Source of the DNA: Corallococcus macrosporus
GTDB taxonomy: Bacteria > Myxococcota > Myxococcia > Myxococcales > Myxococcaceae
Direction: 5' to 3'
Length of the DNA stretch: 64,000 nucleotides
NCBI RefSeq assembly: GCF_017302985.1
Contig: NZ_JAFIMU010000002.1
Span: forward strand, 124,001 to 188,000
Shown piece by piece: positions 18,797 through 26,303 of this stretch (position 1 is the stretch's first letter; the number at the start of each line of letters is the position of its first letter). The notes beneath the pieces are model-generated. The model did no database searches and was not told where the DNA came from. It worked only from the letters and a program-made list of their open reading frames with translations. A program made the translations under genes and the position numbers.

Positions 18797-19474
18797 ATGG
18801 CCTCCTCCCCCCTGCGCTTCTGCCTGGACTACCTGTCCCCGTACGCGTACCTCGCCTGGCTCCGCATGCCCGCCATCGCGGCCCGGCACGGCCGGGAGCT
18901 GGAGCCCGTGCCGGTGCTGCTCGCGGGGCTGCTCAACGCCGTGGGCTCCGTGGGCCCGGCGGAGATTCCCGCCAAGCGCGTCTACGTCTTCAAGCAGACG
19001 TTCCGCATCGCGCACGAGCAGGGCGCGCCCTTCACCCTGCCGCCCTCGCATCCGTTCAACCCGCTCCTGTCCTTGCGCGTGACGGCCGCGGTGGACGACG
19101 TGGCGGAGCGCACGCGGCTCACCACCGCGCTCTACTCGGCCGCGTGGGGCCAGGGCCGGGGCATCGAGACGCCGGAGCAGGTGGGCGCGGTGCTGACGGA
19201 GGCCGGCTTCGACGCGCAGGCCCTGCTCGCGCGGGCGCAGCTGCCGGAGGTGAAGGACCGCGTGCGCAAGAACACCGAGGACGCTCTGGCCCACGGAGCT
19301 TTCGGCGTGCCGTCCGTGCTGGTGGACGACGAGATGTTCTGGGGCGTGGACTCGCTGGGCCACCTGGAGCGCTACCTGGAGGGCCGCGACCCGCTCACCC
19401 CCGGCGAGCTGGCGAAGTGGACGAATCTGCCCGCCACCGCCAACCGGCGCCCGGAAGGAAAGCCCCGCCCGTGA
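18797..19474 (+). CDS. 2-hydroxychromene-2-carboxylate isomerase-like (DsbA-fold, kappa GST family)
   Basis: The 225-residue protein has the DsbA/kappa-GST signature: FCLDYLSPYAYLAW with a catalytic Ser in place of CxxC, then FGVPSVLVDDEMFWGVDSL near the end with the cis-Pro. Family members isomerise hydroxychromene carboxylates in naphthalene breakdown or act as glutathione transferases. No aromatic degradation genes adjoin, so the specific reaction is open. The stop overlaps the next start (GTGA). Confidence 0.85.
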   Translation: MASSPLRFCLDYLSPYAYLAWLRMPAIAARHGRELEPVPVLLAGLLNAVGSVGPAEIPAKRVYVFKQTFRIAHEQGAPFTLPPSHPFNPLLSLRVTAAVDDVAERTRLTTALYSAAWGQGRGIETPEQVGAVLTEAGFDAQALLARAQLPEVKDRVRKNTEDALAHGAFGVPSVLVDDEMFWGVDSLGHLERYLEGRDPLTPGELAKWTNLPATANRRPEGKPRP

Positions 19475-20121
19475 ACGTGCTCGGGCAGCTGGGGGTGGCC
19501 GTCGCGGGGCTGGTGCTGGCCGGCGTGCTCCTGTTCCTCAACTTCTGGCGCGCGCTGCTCTACCTCTTTCCCCACACCGTCCGCGTGGAGCCGGAGGCCC
19601 CGGCGGACCAGATGGACCTGCCGGACGGGCTTGGCCCCCTGGCCGGCCAGCTCCAGGCGCTGGGCTTCACGCCGCTGGGCAGCCACGAGGAGAAGCCGCT
19701 CCTCCAGAAGGCCACCCGCTCCTACGACTGGGCCCACGCGGGCGAGCGCGTCTTCGCCACCCTCTACGAGGGAGCCGACCTCTTCCCCCGGCTCTACCTG
19801 CTCACCCCCCTGGCCTCCGGGGGCTTCGTCGTCACCGCCAGCTACCGGCGCCCCGCGCTGGACGTGCCCGGCTACCGCTCCGGCTCCCTGGAGGACGCCG
19901 CACCGGAGCGCCTGTTGCGCGCGCATGTGCGACGACTCGAGGGGTTGGAGCCGGCGGGCCCCGAGGGCTTCACCTGGGAGGGGCGCGTCCAGACGGCGCG
20001 GGCCTGGTACGCCGGTTTGGGGCGCAAGGAAATCCGCCGCCAGAACCTCCAGGGGCTGTTGTGGACGGCCATCGCGCTTGCCATCGTCGCCAGCGCCTTC
20101 CTGGGACGGCGCGCGGGCTGA
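19471..20121 (+). CDS. Unknown membrane protein with two transmembrane helices
   Basis: GTG 19471 overlaps the isomerase stop, and GGAAGGAAAG precedes it. The 216-residue product has one helix at the N-terminus (VAVAGLVLAGVLLFLNFW) and one at the C-terminus (LLWTAIALAIVASAFL). Between them is a domain of about 140 residues with LGFTPLGSHEEKPLLQK. No family is recognised. The coupling suggests co-expression with the isomerase. Confidence 0.65.
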   Translation: MNVLGQLGVAVAGLVLAGVLLFLNFWRALLYLFPHTVRVEPEAPADQMDLPDGLGPLAGQLQALGFTPLGSHEEKPLLQKATRSYDWAHAGERVFATLYEGADLFPRLYLLTPLASGGFVVTASYRRPALDVPGYRSGSLEDAAPERLLRAHVRRLEGLEPAGPEGFTWEGRVQTARAWYAGLGRKEIRRQNLQGLLWTAIALAIVASAFLGRRAG

Positions 20122-20196
20122 CGGCCCCCCGGACGCTTTTTCCGTGTCACGTCGTGCGTGCACCGCGCGCCCCGGAAGAGTAGGGAGACGAGCACC

Positions 20197-21393
20197 ATGA
20201 AGAGCGTGTCCAAGAACGAGGAAATCTACTTCCTGTCCGGCAAGCGCACCCCGTTCGGTACCTACGGCGGCAGCCTCAAGGACCTGAGCGCCACCGACCT
20301 GGCCGTGGAGTCCGCGAAGGCGGCCCTGGCCCAGGCGGGCGTCTCCCCGGAGCAGATCGAGCACGTGGTGTACGGCAACGTCGTCCAGACGAGCGCGGAC
20401 GCCATCTACCTGCCGCGCCACGTGGGCCTGCGCACGGGCGTGCCGGTGCCGGTGCCCGCGCTGGGCGTCAACCGGCTGTGCGGCTCCGGCTTCCAGGCCT
20501 TCGTCACGGCCGCGGAGATGATGCTGACGGGTGGCGCGGAGAGCGTCCTCGCGGGCGGCACGGAGTCCATGAGCCAGGCGCCCCACGTCATCCGCGGCGC
20601 GCGCTGGGGCATCCCGCTGGGCAAGGGCGGCCTGGAGGACATGCTCTGGACGGCCCTCACGGACAGCTACACCGGCCAGGCCATGGCGCTCACCGCCGAG
20701 CAGCTGGCGGTGGACTACGGCCTCACCCAGGACGACGTGGACCAGTACGCCGTCCTCACCCAGAAGCGCTTCGCCGCGGCCCAGGAGTCCGGCCGGCTGG
20801 CGGATGAAATCGCGCCGGTGACGCTCAAGGGCAAGAAGGGCGACACGGTGGTTTCCAAGGACGAGCACAACCGTCCGGAGACCACGGTGGAGGGGCTGCG
20901 CAAGCTGCCCAAGGTGTTCAAGAAGGACGGCGTGGTGCACGCGGGCGCGGCCAGCGGCATCTGTGACGGCGCGGGCTCCATGGTGATGGCCACCCGGAGC
21001 TTCGTGGAGAAGCACGGCCTGAAGCCCGTGGCGCGGCTCGTCAACTGGGGCGTGTCCGGCTGCGACCCGAAAATCATGGGCATTGGCCCCGCGCCGGCCA
21101 TCCGCAACCTGCTCAAGCGCGCGGACGCGAAGCTCACGGACGTGGACCTCTTCGAGGTCAACGAGGCCTTCGCGCCCCAGTACCTGGCGGTGGAGAAGGA
21201 GCTGGGCCTGCCACGCGACGCCACCAACGTCAACGGCGGCGCCATCGCCGTGGGCCACCCGCTGGGGGCCTCCGGGGCGCGCATCACCATGACGCTCGCG
21301 TACGAGCTCAAGCGCCGGGGCGCCCGCTATGGTATCGGGTCCGCCTGCATCGGTGGCGGCCAGGGCATCGCCGTGCTGATCGAGGCGCTCTAG
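20197..21393 (+). CDS. Thiolase (acetyl-CoA C-acetyltransferase family)
   Basis: The 398-residue thiolase begins MKSVSKNEEIYFLSGKRTPFG and has the acylated Cys95 in NRLCGSGFQA. The second catalytic set is AVGHPLGASGAR (His) and SACIGGGQG (Cys near the C-terminus). FEVNEAFAPQYL is the NEAF signature. TAGGGAGA lies before ATG 20197. It may work in biosynthesis (acetoacetyl-CoA, polyhydroxybutyrate) or beta-oxidation; the lone context does not decide. Confidence 0.92.
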   Translation: MKSVSKNEEIYFLSGKRTPFGTYGGSLKDLSATDLAVESAKAALAQAGVSPEQIEHVVYGNVVQTSADAIYLPRHVGLRTGVPVPVPALGVNRLCGSGFQAFVTAAEMMLTGGAESVLAGGTESMSQAPHVIRGARWGIPLGKGGLEDMLWTALTDSYTGQAMALTAEQLAVDYGLTQDDVDQYAVLTQKRFAAAQESGRLADEIAPVTLKGKKGDTVVSKDEHNRPETTVEGLRKLPKVFKKDGVVHAGAASGICDGAGSMVMATRSFVEKHGLKPVARLVNWGVSGCDPKIMGIGPAPAIRNLLKRADAKLTDVDLFEVNEAFAPQYLAVEKELGLPRDATNVNGGAIAVGHPLGASGARITMTLAYELKRRGARYGIGSACIGGGQGIAVLIEAL

Positions 21394-21406
21394 GACGGGA
21401 CGTGAG

Positions 21407-21622
21407 ATGAGCAACGAGGTGGACGCGAAGACGGCCCGCGAGCGGGCCAAGGCCATCGCCGAGCAGCGCCGTGCCGAGCGCCGCAACCGCAAGCGCCGCT
21501 GCGTGGTGTGCGGCGTGGAGGAGAGCGACAAGACGCCCCTGACGGCCCACCCGGAGGGCATCGGTCCCGCCTGCAAGGACGAGATCACCTGTCAGACGCG
21601 CCGGGCCGCCGCCGGCCGCTGA
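21407..21622 (+). CDS. Small basic protein with a four-Cys zinc-ribbon-like pattern
   Basis: The 71-residue product has a highly basic helix (RERAKAIAEQRRAERRNRKR) followed by CVVCGVEES and PACKDEITC, a CxxC...CxxxxxC arrangement that could bind zinc. It starts 13 bases after the thiolase stop and is probably co-transcribed with it. Function is unknown. Confidence 0.6.
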   Translation: MSNEVDAKTARERAKAIAEQRRAERRNRKRRCVVCGVEESDKTPLTAHPEGIGPACKDEITCQTRRAAAGR

Positions 21623-21754
21623 AGCGCCGGGGCCCATGCCCACCCTCTTTCCGCCGCACTGTCGGCGGGTGGACGGTGGGCCGGGCCCCGCGCGTCACGG
21701 GCCTGCCCTCCAGGGCGAAGGCGCGCTCCCGGGCCGGATTGTCGGGCCCGTTTC

Positions 21755-21783
21755 TTGATGGCGCCCGCGACTCGGGGTAAACA
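21755..21783 (+). promoter_or_regulatory. Candidate sigma-70-type promoter
   Basis: TTGATG (21755-21760) and TAAACA (21778-21783) are separated by 17 bases in an otherwise GC-rich gap, 30 bases before the 65-residue ORF. This is the best match to a housekeeping promoter that I noticed by eye. Confidence 0.4.
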
Positions 21784-21813
21784 TTTGTAATCTCTGGTGA
21801 CACGAGGGTTGGA

Positions 21814-22011
21814 ATGGGCGTTATCAGCTTCACGGGAGTCAAGGTGTTCTCCACCACGCTCGCGCGCGATCGCGAGAACATGGGCGAGAACATCACCAAG
21901 TGGCTGAAGGAGAACTCCTCGGTGGAGGTCGTGGACAAGATCGTCACGCAGTCCTCGGACAAGGAGTTTCACTGTCTGACCATCACGCTCTTCTACCGCC
22001 ACAAGGCGTAG
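21814..22011 (+). CDS. Small hypothetical protein
   Basis: The 65-residue protein begins MGVISFTGVKVFSTTLARD, with a weak GAGG site before it and a candidate promoter upstream. It has an amphipathic helix (NMGENITKWLKENS) followed by strands ending FHCLTITLFYRHKA, so it should be folded. Composition is less GC-rich than its neighbours. No family is recognised. Confidence 0.6.
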   Translation: MGVISFTGVKVFSTTLARDRENMGENITKWLKENSSVEVVDKIVTQSSDKEFHCLTITLFYRHKA

Positions 22012-22145
22012 GCACCGGCTCCAAGGCTGGCGAAGGCGTGGGATGCGAGGGCGCTTCTCCCGGGTGACACCTGGGTGGGGCGCCCTTCATCGTTTCTGGA
22101 TTTGGGGTTGCGGACCGGGCGGTGTTCCACCACCTTTGGGCCTCT

Positions 22146-22877
22146 ATGCGACCCATGCGGGGCTTCAACCGGGGAGGCGGCGGTTTCGGCGGCGGCTTCC
22201 CGGGCCTGGATTCGATGGCCGCCAAGCTGGCGGTGGCACTGGTGGCGTTCTCCGCGCTGTTCCTGGCGACACGGGGAGGGCAGGGTGTGCTGCTGCTGCT
22301 CAACCCCCGGGACGTGCTGGGGCTGCGCGTGTGGGAGCTGTTCACCTACGCGTTCATCGCCACGGATCCGCTGGGCATCGTCTTCGGCGGCATCATCATC
22401 TGGTCCATCGGCGGCTTCCTGGAGTCCACCTGGGGTCCCCGTCGCCTGTTGATGGCGTCGGTGGGCATCACGGTGCTCGCGGGCCTCATCACGGTGCTGC
22501 TGTCGCTCGTGATTCCCATGGCCAGCCTCTACGCCGGCGGCACGGTGATGACGACGGTGCTGTGGGTGGCGTACGGCCTGGTGATTGGCCGGGGGCAGAC
22601 GAACTTCTGGGGCATCCCGCTCACGGGCAACTGGTTCGCGGCCATTGGCGCGGGCTTCACCGTGCTGCGGCTGCTCACCGCGCCGGCCTGGCAGGTGCTG
22701 GCCCCGGAGCTCATCAGCCTGGTGCTCGTCTTCGCGTACGTGCGCGGCGCGAGCCCCAAGCGGCTGATGCTCCAGTTGCAGCACTGGCGCCTGCAGCGGC
22801 AGCTGCGTGACCGCTCCAAGCACCTGCGCGTCGTGGACCGCAACCGTCCGCCGGACCGCGACCAGTACCTCAACTGA
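22146..22877 (+). CDS. Rhomboid-like membrane protein lacking the catalytic serine
   Basis: The 243-residue protein has about six hydrophobic segments and the rhomboid-fold feel: NPRDVLGLRVWELFTYAFIATDPLGIVFGGIIIWSIGGFLE and WGPRRLL. Where active rhomboids have GxSG, this has LYAGGTVMTTVLW, with no Ser and no clear partner His. It therefore resembles pseudo-rhomboids of the Der1/TMEM115 type. The start could also be GTG 22122 or ATG 22155. The C-terminal basic tail (LQRQLRDRSKHLRVV) should be cytoplasmic. Confidence 0.65.
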   Translation: MRPMRGFNRGGGGFGGGFPGLDSMAAKLAVALVAFSALFLATRGGQGVLLLLNPRDVLGLRVWELFTYAFIATDPLGIVFGGIIIWSIGGFLESTWGPRRLLMASVGITVLAGLITVLLSLVIPMASLYAGGTVMTTVLWVAYGLVIGRGQTNFWGIPLTGNWFAAIGAGFTVLRLLTAPAWQVLAPELISLVLVFAYVRGASPKRLMLQLQHWRLQRQLRDRSKHLRVVDRNRPPDRDQYLN

Positions 22878-22879
22878 CG

Positions 22880-24520
22880 CTAGTGCGCGGCCTCCGGGTG
22901 GCCGTACTGCTTGAGCTTCCGGTAGAGCGTGGCCACCCCGATGTCCAGCTGCTCCGCGGTGCGTGAGCGGTTGCCGCCGTTCTGCGCCAGCACCGCGAGG
23001 ATGTACTCCTTCTCCATGTCCTCCAGCCGGCGCGGGTTGCCGGTGGGGACCAGCGGGGGCGGCGCGGCGCGCACCTCTTCGGGCAAATCGTCGCGCTCCA
23101 CGCGCGGGCCCTCGCACAGCACCACCGCGCGCTCGATGGCGTTGCCCAGCTCGCGCACGTTGCCCGGCCACGGGTAGCGCAGGAGCTGATCCGCCGCGTC
23201 CGGGGACAGGCTCGTCACACGCCGGCCCAGGCGCTCACCGGCCTCCGCCAGCAGCAGCCGCGCCAGGGGGAGGATGTCCTCCTTGCGCTCGCGCAGGGGC
23301 GGGATGCGCAGCTCGATGACGCGCAGCCGGTAGAAGAGGTCCTGGCGGAAGCGGCCCAGGCGGACCTCCTCGGACAGCTCGCGGTTGGTGGCGGCCACCA
23401 CGCGCACGTCCACCTTGCGGCTGGTGTTCTCGCCCACGCGGCGCACCTCGCGCTCCTGCAGGGCGCGCAGGAGCTTCGCCTGCATGGCGGGGGGCACCTC
23501 GCCCACCTCGTCCAGGAAGAGGGTGCCGCCGTGCGCGGCTTCGAAGAGGCCGGGCCGGTCGTGCGTGGCGCCGGTGAAGGCGCCCTTCGCGTGGCCGAAC
23601 AGCTCGCTCTCCAGCAGGCCCTCCGTCACCGCGGCGCAGTTCACGGCGATGAAGGCCTTGGGCGCGCGGCCGGACTCGTCGTGGATGAGCCGGGCGATGC
23701 GCTCCTTGCCCACGCCGCTCTCGCCGGTGACGAGGATGGTGGTGTCCACCTTGGCGGAGCGCCGCGCCAGGTTGAGCACGCGCTGCATGGCCTCCGCGCG
23801 GGCCACCATGCCGGCGGGGTCCTCCGTCACGCCGGACACGCGCGCCAGCGACTGCCGCTTCGCGCGCAGCTTGCGCTCCGCCTGCCGCAGGGCTTCCGTC
23901 ACCTGCCCGAGCACGCCCTCCATGCACTGCGTTTCATAGAAGCGCAGGAACTCCGTGCACTCGCTGCTCCACTCCTCCTCGGGGCGGCCCACGATGTGGC
24001 AGAGCGCGTCGCCGTGGCCCACGCACTTGAGCTCCGCGCAGTAGATGGGTTTGTTGTTGCAGTAGCTCAGGTAGCCGGACGCGAAGCCGGTGAGGCTCCA
24101 GCACACCGGCTGGTCCGCCTGTCCCAGGTGGAGCAGGTGCTGCTCGGCTTCATAGGAGTCGCGCCACTGGGCTTCCGCGAAGGGCTCCGGGCCGTCCTTG
24201 TCCGTGCGCTCGATGCGCTCCACGCGCACCTGGCCCATCAGCGTGTGCAGCCGTCCGCCCGCGCGGCGCCACTCCGCCTCGTCCGTCCACGGCACCGCGG
24301 TCTTCATCGCCTCCGCCGTGCGCCAGCCGTGCGCGTAGCCCAGCCGCGTGAAGATGCCGCGCGCGGCCGTCATCCCCAGCATCCCGATGAGCTCCTTGCG
24401 CAGGAGCCCCAGCGCCACCGGATCCATCAACAGCGCGCGCTGCCCGGCGAAGCGGATGACCCCGCCCTTGGGCTCGAACGCGAGCAGCTCCCTCAAGTCC
24501 AACCCTTCCAGACCCGCCAC
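22880..24520 (-). CDS. XylR/DmpR-type sigma-54 activator with V4R sensor domain
   Basis: The 546-residue protein starts at GTG 24520 with GGGAG upstream. The N-terminal sensor (GGVIRFAGQRALLMDP, RGIFTRLGYAHGWRTAEAMK) is XylR_N-like, followed by a V4R segment with the Cys cluster SYCNNKPIYCAELKC...ALC. The AAA+ domain has Walker A GESGVGKE (about residue 260), GAFTGA (about 313), the sigma-54 contact loop, and [18 protein letters not shown] Fis-type helix-turn-helix ends the protein (GGNRSRTAEQLDIGVATLYR). Family members respond directly to small, often aromatic, effectors. It is divergent from the dioxygenase gene, its likely target. Confidence 0.9.
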   Translation of the reverse strand: MAGLEGLDLRELLAFEPKGGVIRFAGQRALLMDPVALGLLRKELIGMLGMTAARGIFTRLGYAHGWRTAEAMKTAVPWTDEAEWRRAGGRLHTLMGQVRVERIERTDKDGPEPFAEAQWRDSYEAEQHLLHLGQADQPVCWSLTGFASGYLSYCNNKPIYCAELKCVGHGDALCHIVGRPEEEWSSECTEFLRFYETQCMEGVLGQVTEALRQAERKLRAKRQSLARVSGVTEDPAGMVARAEAMQRVLNLARRSAKVDTTILVTGESGVGKERIARLIHDESGRAPKAFIAVNCAAVTEGLLESELFGHAKGAFTGATHDRPGLFEAAHGGTLFLDEVGEVPPAMQAKLLRALQEREVRRVGENTSRKVDVRVVAATNRELSEEVRLGRFRQDLFYRLRVIELRIPPLRERKEDILPLARLLLAEAGERLGRRVTSLSPDAADQLLRYPWPGNVRELGNAIERAVVLCEGPRVERDDLPEEVRAAPPPLVPTGNPRRLEDMEKEYILAVLAQNGGNRSRTAEQLDIGVATLYRKLKQYGHPEAAH

Positions 24521-24538
24521 GGTGTCTCCCAGTGCCTT

Positions 24539-24568
24539 TCAGACTGATGCACCTTCCTATCAATCTGA
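24539..24568. promoter_or_regulatory. Inverted repeat, candidate activator binding site
   Basis: TCAGACTGAT (24539-24548) and ATCAATCTGA (24559-24568) form an inverted repeat with 9 of 10 matching positions and a 10-base spacer. It lies 67-96 bases upstream of the candidate sigma-54 promoter, which is the usual place for an enhancer-binding site, and 19 bases before the activator's own start, so autoregulation is also possible. Confidence 0.5.
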
Positions 24569-24633
24569 GAGGCGTTTTTCAGGGGCGGAAAGCGATTCCC
24601 CGTCATTTCATGGGGTTATCGTGTCGGGTGCGC

Positions 24634-24649
24634 TGGTCCTGGGGTTGCA
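24634..24649 (+). promoter_or_regulatory. Candidate sigma-54 (-24/-12) promoter
   Basis: TGGTCCTGGGGTTGCA has GG (24635-24636) and GC (24647-24648) exactly 10 bases apart with TTGCA at -12, matching the sigma-54 consensus spacing. The predicted transcription start would fall about 5 bases before ATG 24665, leaving almost no leader, which is a weakness. Confidence 0.4.
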
Positions 24650-24664
24650 GTACAAGGCGCCACG

Positions 24665-25540
24665 ATGGCTTCCGGGGTGGACAGACGCGAGGTGCTGCAG
24701 GGGGTGGCGGCCGCCGGGGTGGCGGGGGTGATGGGTCCTGGCCCCTCGGTCGCCCGGCAGGTGGCGCCGGCCCTGTTCGTCTCGCACGGCTCGCCCATGA
24801 CGGCGCTGGACGCGGACGACTACCCCCAGGCGCTCAAGCGCTTCGGTGACGGCGCGGGCGCGGTGAAGGCGCTGGTGGTGGTGTCCGCGCACTGGGAGAC
24901 GGACGCGCGCGTGCACGTCACCGCGATGGCCGCTCCGCCGCTCGTCTACGACTTCTACGGCTTCCCGGAAGCGATGTACCGGCTGCGCTACGCACCGCCC
25001 GGCGCGCCGGCCCTGGCGCAGGACGTGGTGGCGCGGCTGTCCGCGGCGGGCGTACCCGCGGTGGGGGACGCCGAGCGCGGGCTGGACCACGGCGTCTGGG
25101 TGCCCCTGCTGCATGCCTTCCCGGAGGCGCGCGTGCCCGTGGTGCAGGTGGCGCTGCCGGCGGACGCGACGCCCGCGCAGGTGGCGCGCATGGGCGAGGC
25201 GCTGCGTCCGCTGCGCGCGGAGGGCGTGCTGCTCATGGGCAGCGGCGGGGTGGTGCACAACCTGCGCCGGGTGAATTTCAGATCCAAGCTGGCGTCCGTG
25301 GAGCCATGGGCCGCCGAGTTCGATGCGTGGGTCGCAGGAAAACTTGCCGCACGCGACTTCATCGGGCTTCAGTCGTGGATGGACGCACCGAATTCGCGGG
25401 TCGCGCATCCATCCGCCGAGCACTGGCTGCCCATCTATTTCGTCCTCGGAGCTGCCCTCCCCGAGGACCGCATCACCCCCGTGTTCGAGGGCTTCCATCA
25501 CGGAACCTTGTCCATGCGCAGCTTCGCGCTGCGCGCCTGA
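24665..25540 (+). CDS. DODA-type extradiol aromatic-ring-opening dioxygenase family protein
   Basis: The 291-residue protein has a twin-arginine-like leader (VDRREVLQGVAAAGVAG), so it may be exported folded, which is unusual for this family. The metal-site residues are visible: His in FVSHGSPM, His in VVSAHWET, His in LDHGVWVPLL and a late HHGTLSMRSFAL. It belongs to the LigB/YgiD branch acting on catechol-type substrates. AAGG precedes ATG 24665. A XylR-type activator is divergent and a YceI gene follows after 34 bases. Confidence 0.85.
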   Translation: MASGVDRREVLQGVAAAGVAGVMGPGPSVARQVAPALFVSHGSPMTALDADDYPQALKRFGDGAGAVKALVVVSAHWETDARVHVTAMAAPPLVYDFYGFPEAMYRLRYAPPGAPALAQDVVARLSAAGVPAVGDAERGLDHGVWVPLLHAFPEARVPVVQVALPADATPAQVARMGEALRPLRAEGVLLMGSGGVVHNLRRVNFRSKLASVEPWAAEFDAWVAGKLAARDFIGLQSWMDAPNSRVAHPSAEHWLPIYFVLGAALPEDRITPVFEGFHHGTLSMRSFALRA

Positions 25541-25574
25541 ACCTCGCAGTCCGCAAACTCCAAGGAGTCACACC

Positions 25575-26201
25575 ATGAAGCTGTCCCTCAAGTCCGCCGT
25601 CACGCTGCTCGCCGTCGCCGCCCCGTCGTTCGCGTTCGCGTCCGCGTGGGAGATTGACTCGTCGCACTCCAGCGCGCAGTTCGCCGTGAAGCACATGATG
25701 GTGTCCAACGTGCGCGGCACGTTCAGCAACGTGAAGGGCGCCGTGAACCTGGATGACAAGGACGTCACCAAGTCCACCATCGAGGCCACCATCGACGCGA
25801 AGACCATCAACACCAACGAGCCCAAGCGCGACGAGCACCTGAAGAGCGCGGACTTCTTCGACGTGGAGAAGTTCCCGACCATCACCTTCAAGTCCACGAA
25901 GGTGGCGAAGGCCGGCAAGGACAAGCTGAACGTCACGGGCGACCTGACCATGCACGGCGTGACCAAGCCGGTGACGCTGGCCGTGGAAGGCCCGACGGCG
26001 GAGACGAAGGACGCCTGGGGCAACGTGCGCCGCGGCGCCGTGGCGACCACGAAGATCAAGCGCAGCGACTTCGGCCTGACCTGGAACAAGGCGCTGGAGG
26101 CCGGCGGCGTGGCGGTGGGTGACGAGGTGACCATCACCCTGGACCTGGAGACCACGAAGAAGGCCGAGGCGGCGGCGCCGGCGGCCAAGGACACGAAGTA
26201 G
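25575..26201 (+). CDS. YceI family periplasmic lipid-binding-like protein
   Basis: The 208-residue protein has a Sec signal (KSAVTLLAVAAPSFAFASA) and a YceI lipocalin-like barrel: WEIDSSHSSAQFAVKHMMVS, HLKSADFFDVEKFPTITFKS and DLTMHGVTKPVTL. The family binds polyisoprenoid or amide ligands in the periplasm. An Ala/Lys tail ends it. AAGGAG precedes ATG 25575. It follows the dioxygenase gene and ends at a strong terminator, so the two probably form one transcript. Confidence 0.92.
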   Translation: MKLSLKSAVTLLAVAAPSFAFASAWEIDSSHSSAQFAVKHMMVSNVRGTFSNVKGAVNLDDKDVTKSTIEATIDAKTINTNEPKRDEHLKSADFFDVEKFPTITFKSTKVAKAGKDKLNVTGDLTMHGVTKPVTLAVEGPTAETKDAWGNVRRGAVATTKIKRSDFGLTWNKALEAGGVAVGDEVTITLDLETTKKAEAAAPAAKDTK

Positions 26202-26232
26202 TCCGCGTCGTCTTCACCAAGCTGAAATGAAG

Positions 26233-26268
26233 AGAGGGGCCTCGGGTGACCGGGGCCCCTCTTTTTTT
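26233..26268 (+). terminator. Rho-independent terminator after the YceI gene
   Basis: A 13-bp stem from AGAGGGGCCTCGG, a GTGA loop and CCGGGGCCCCTCT is followed by seven T. It ends the dioxygenase-YceI transcript and separates it from the convergent repeat-protein gene. Confidence 0.9.
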
Positions 26269-26303
26269 GTCCCCGGTGGGCCGGGGACGGGCGGCGGCTG
26301 CGC

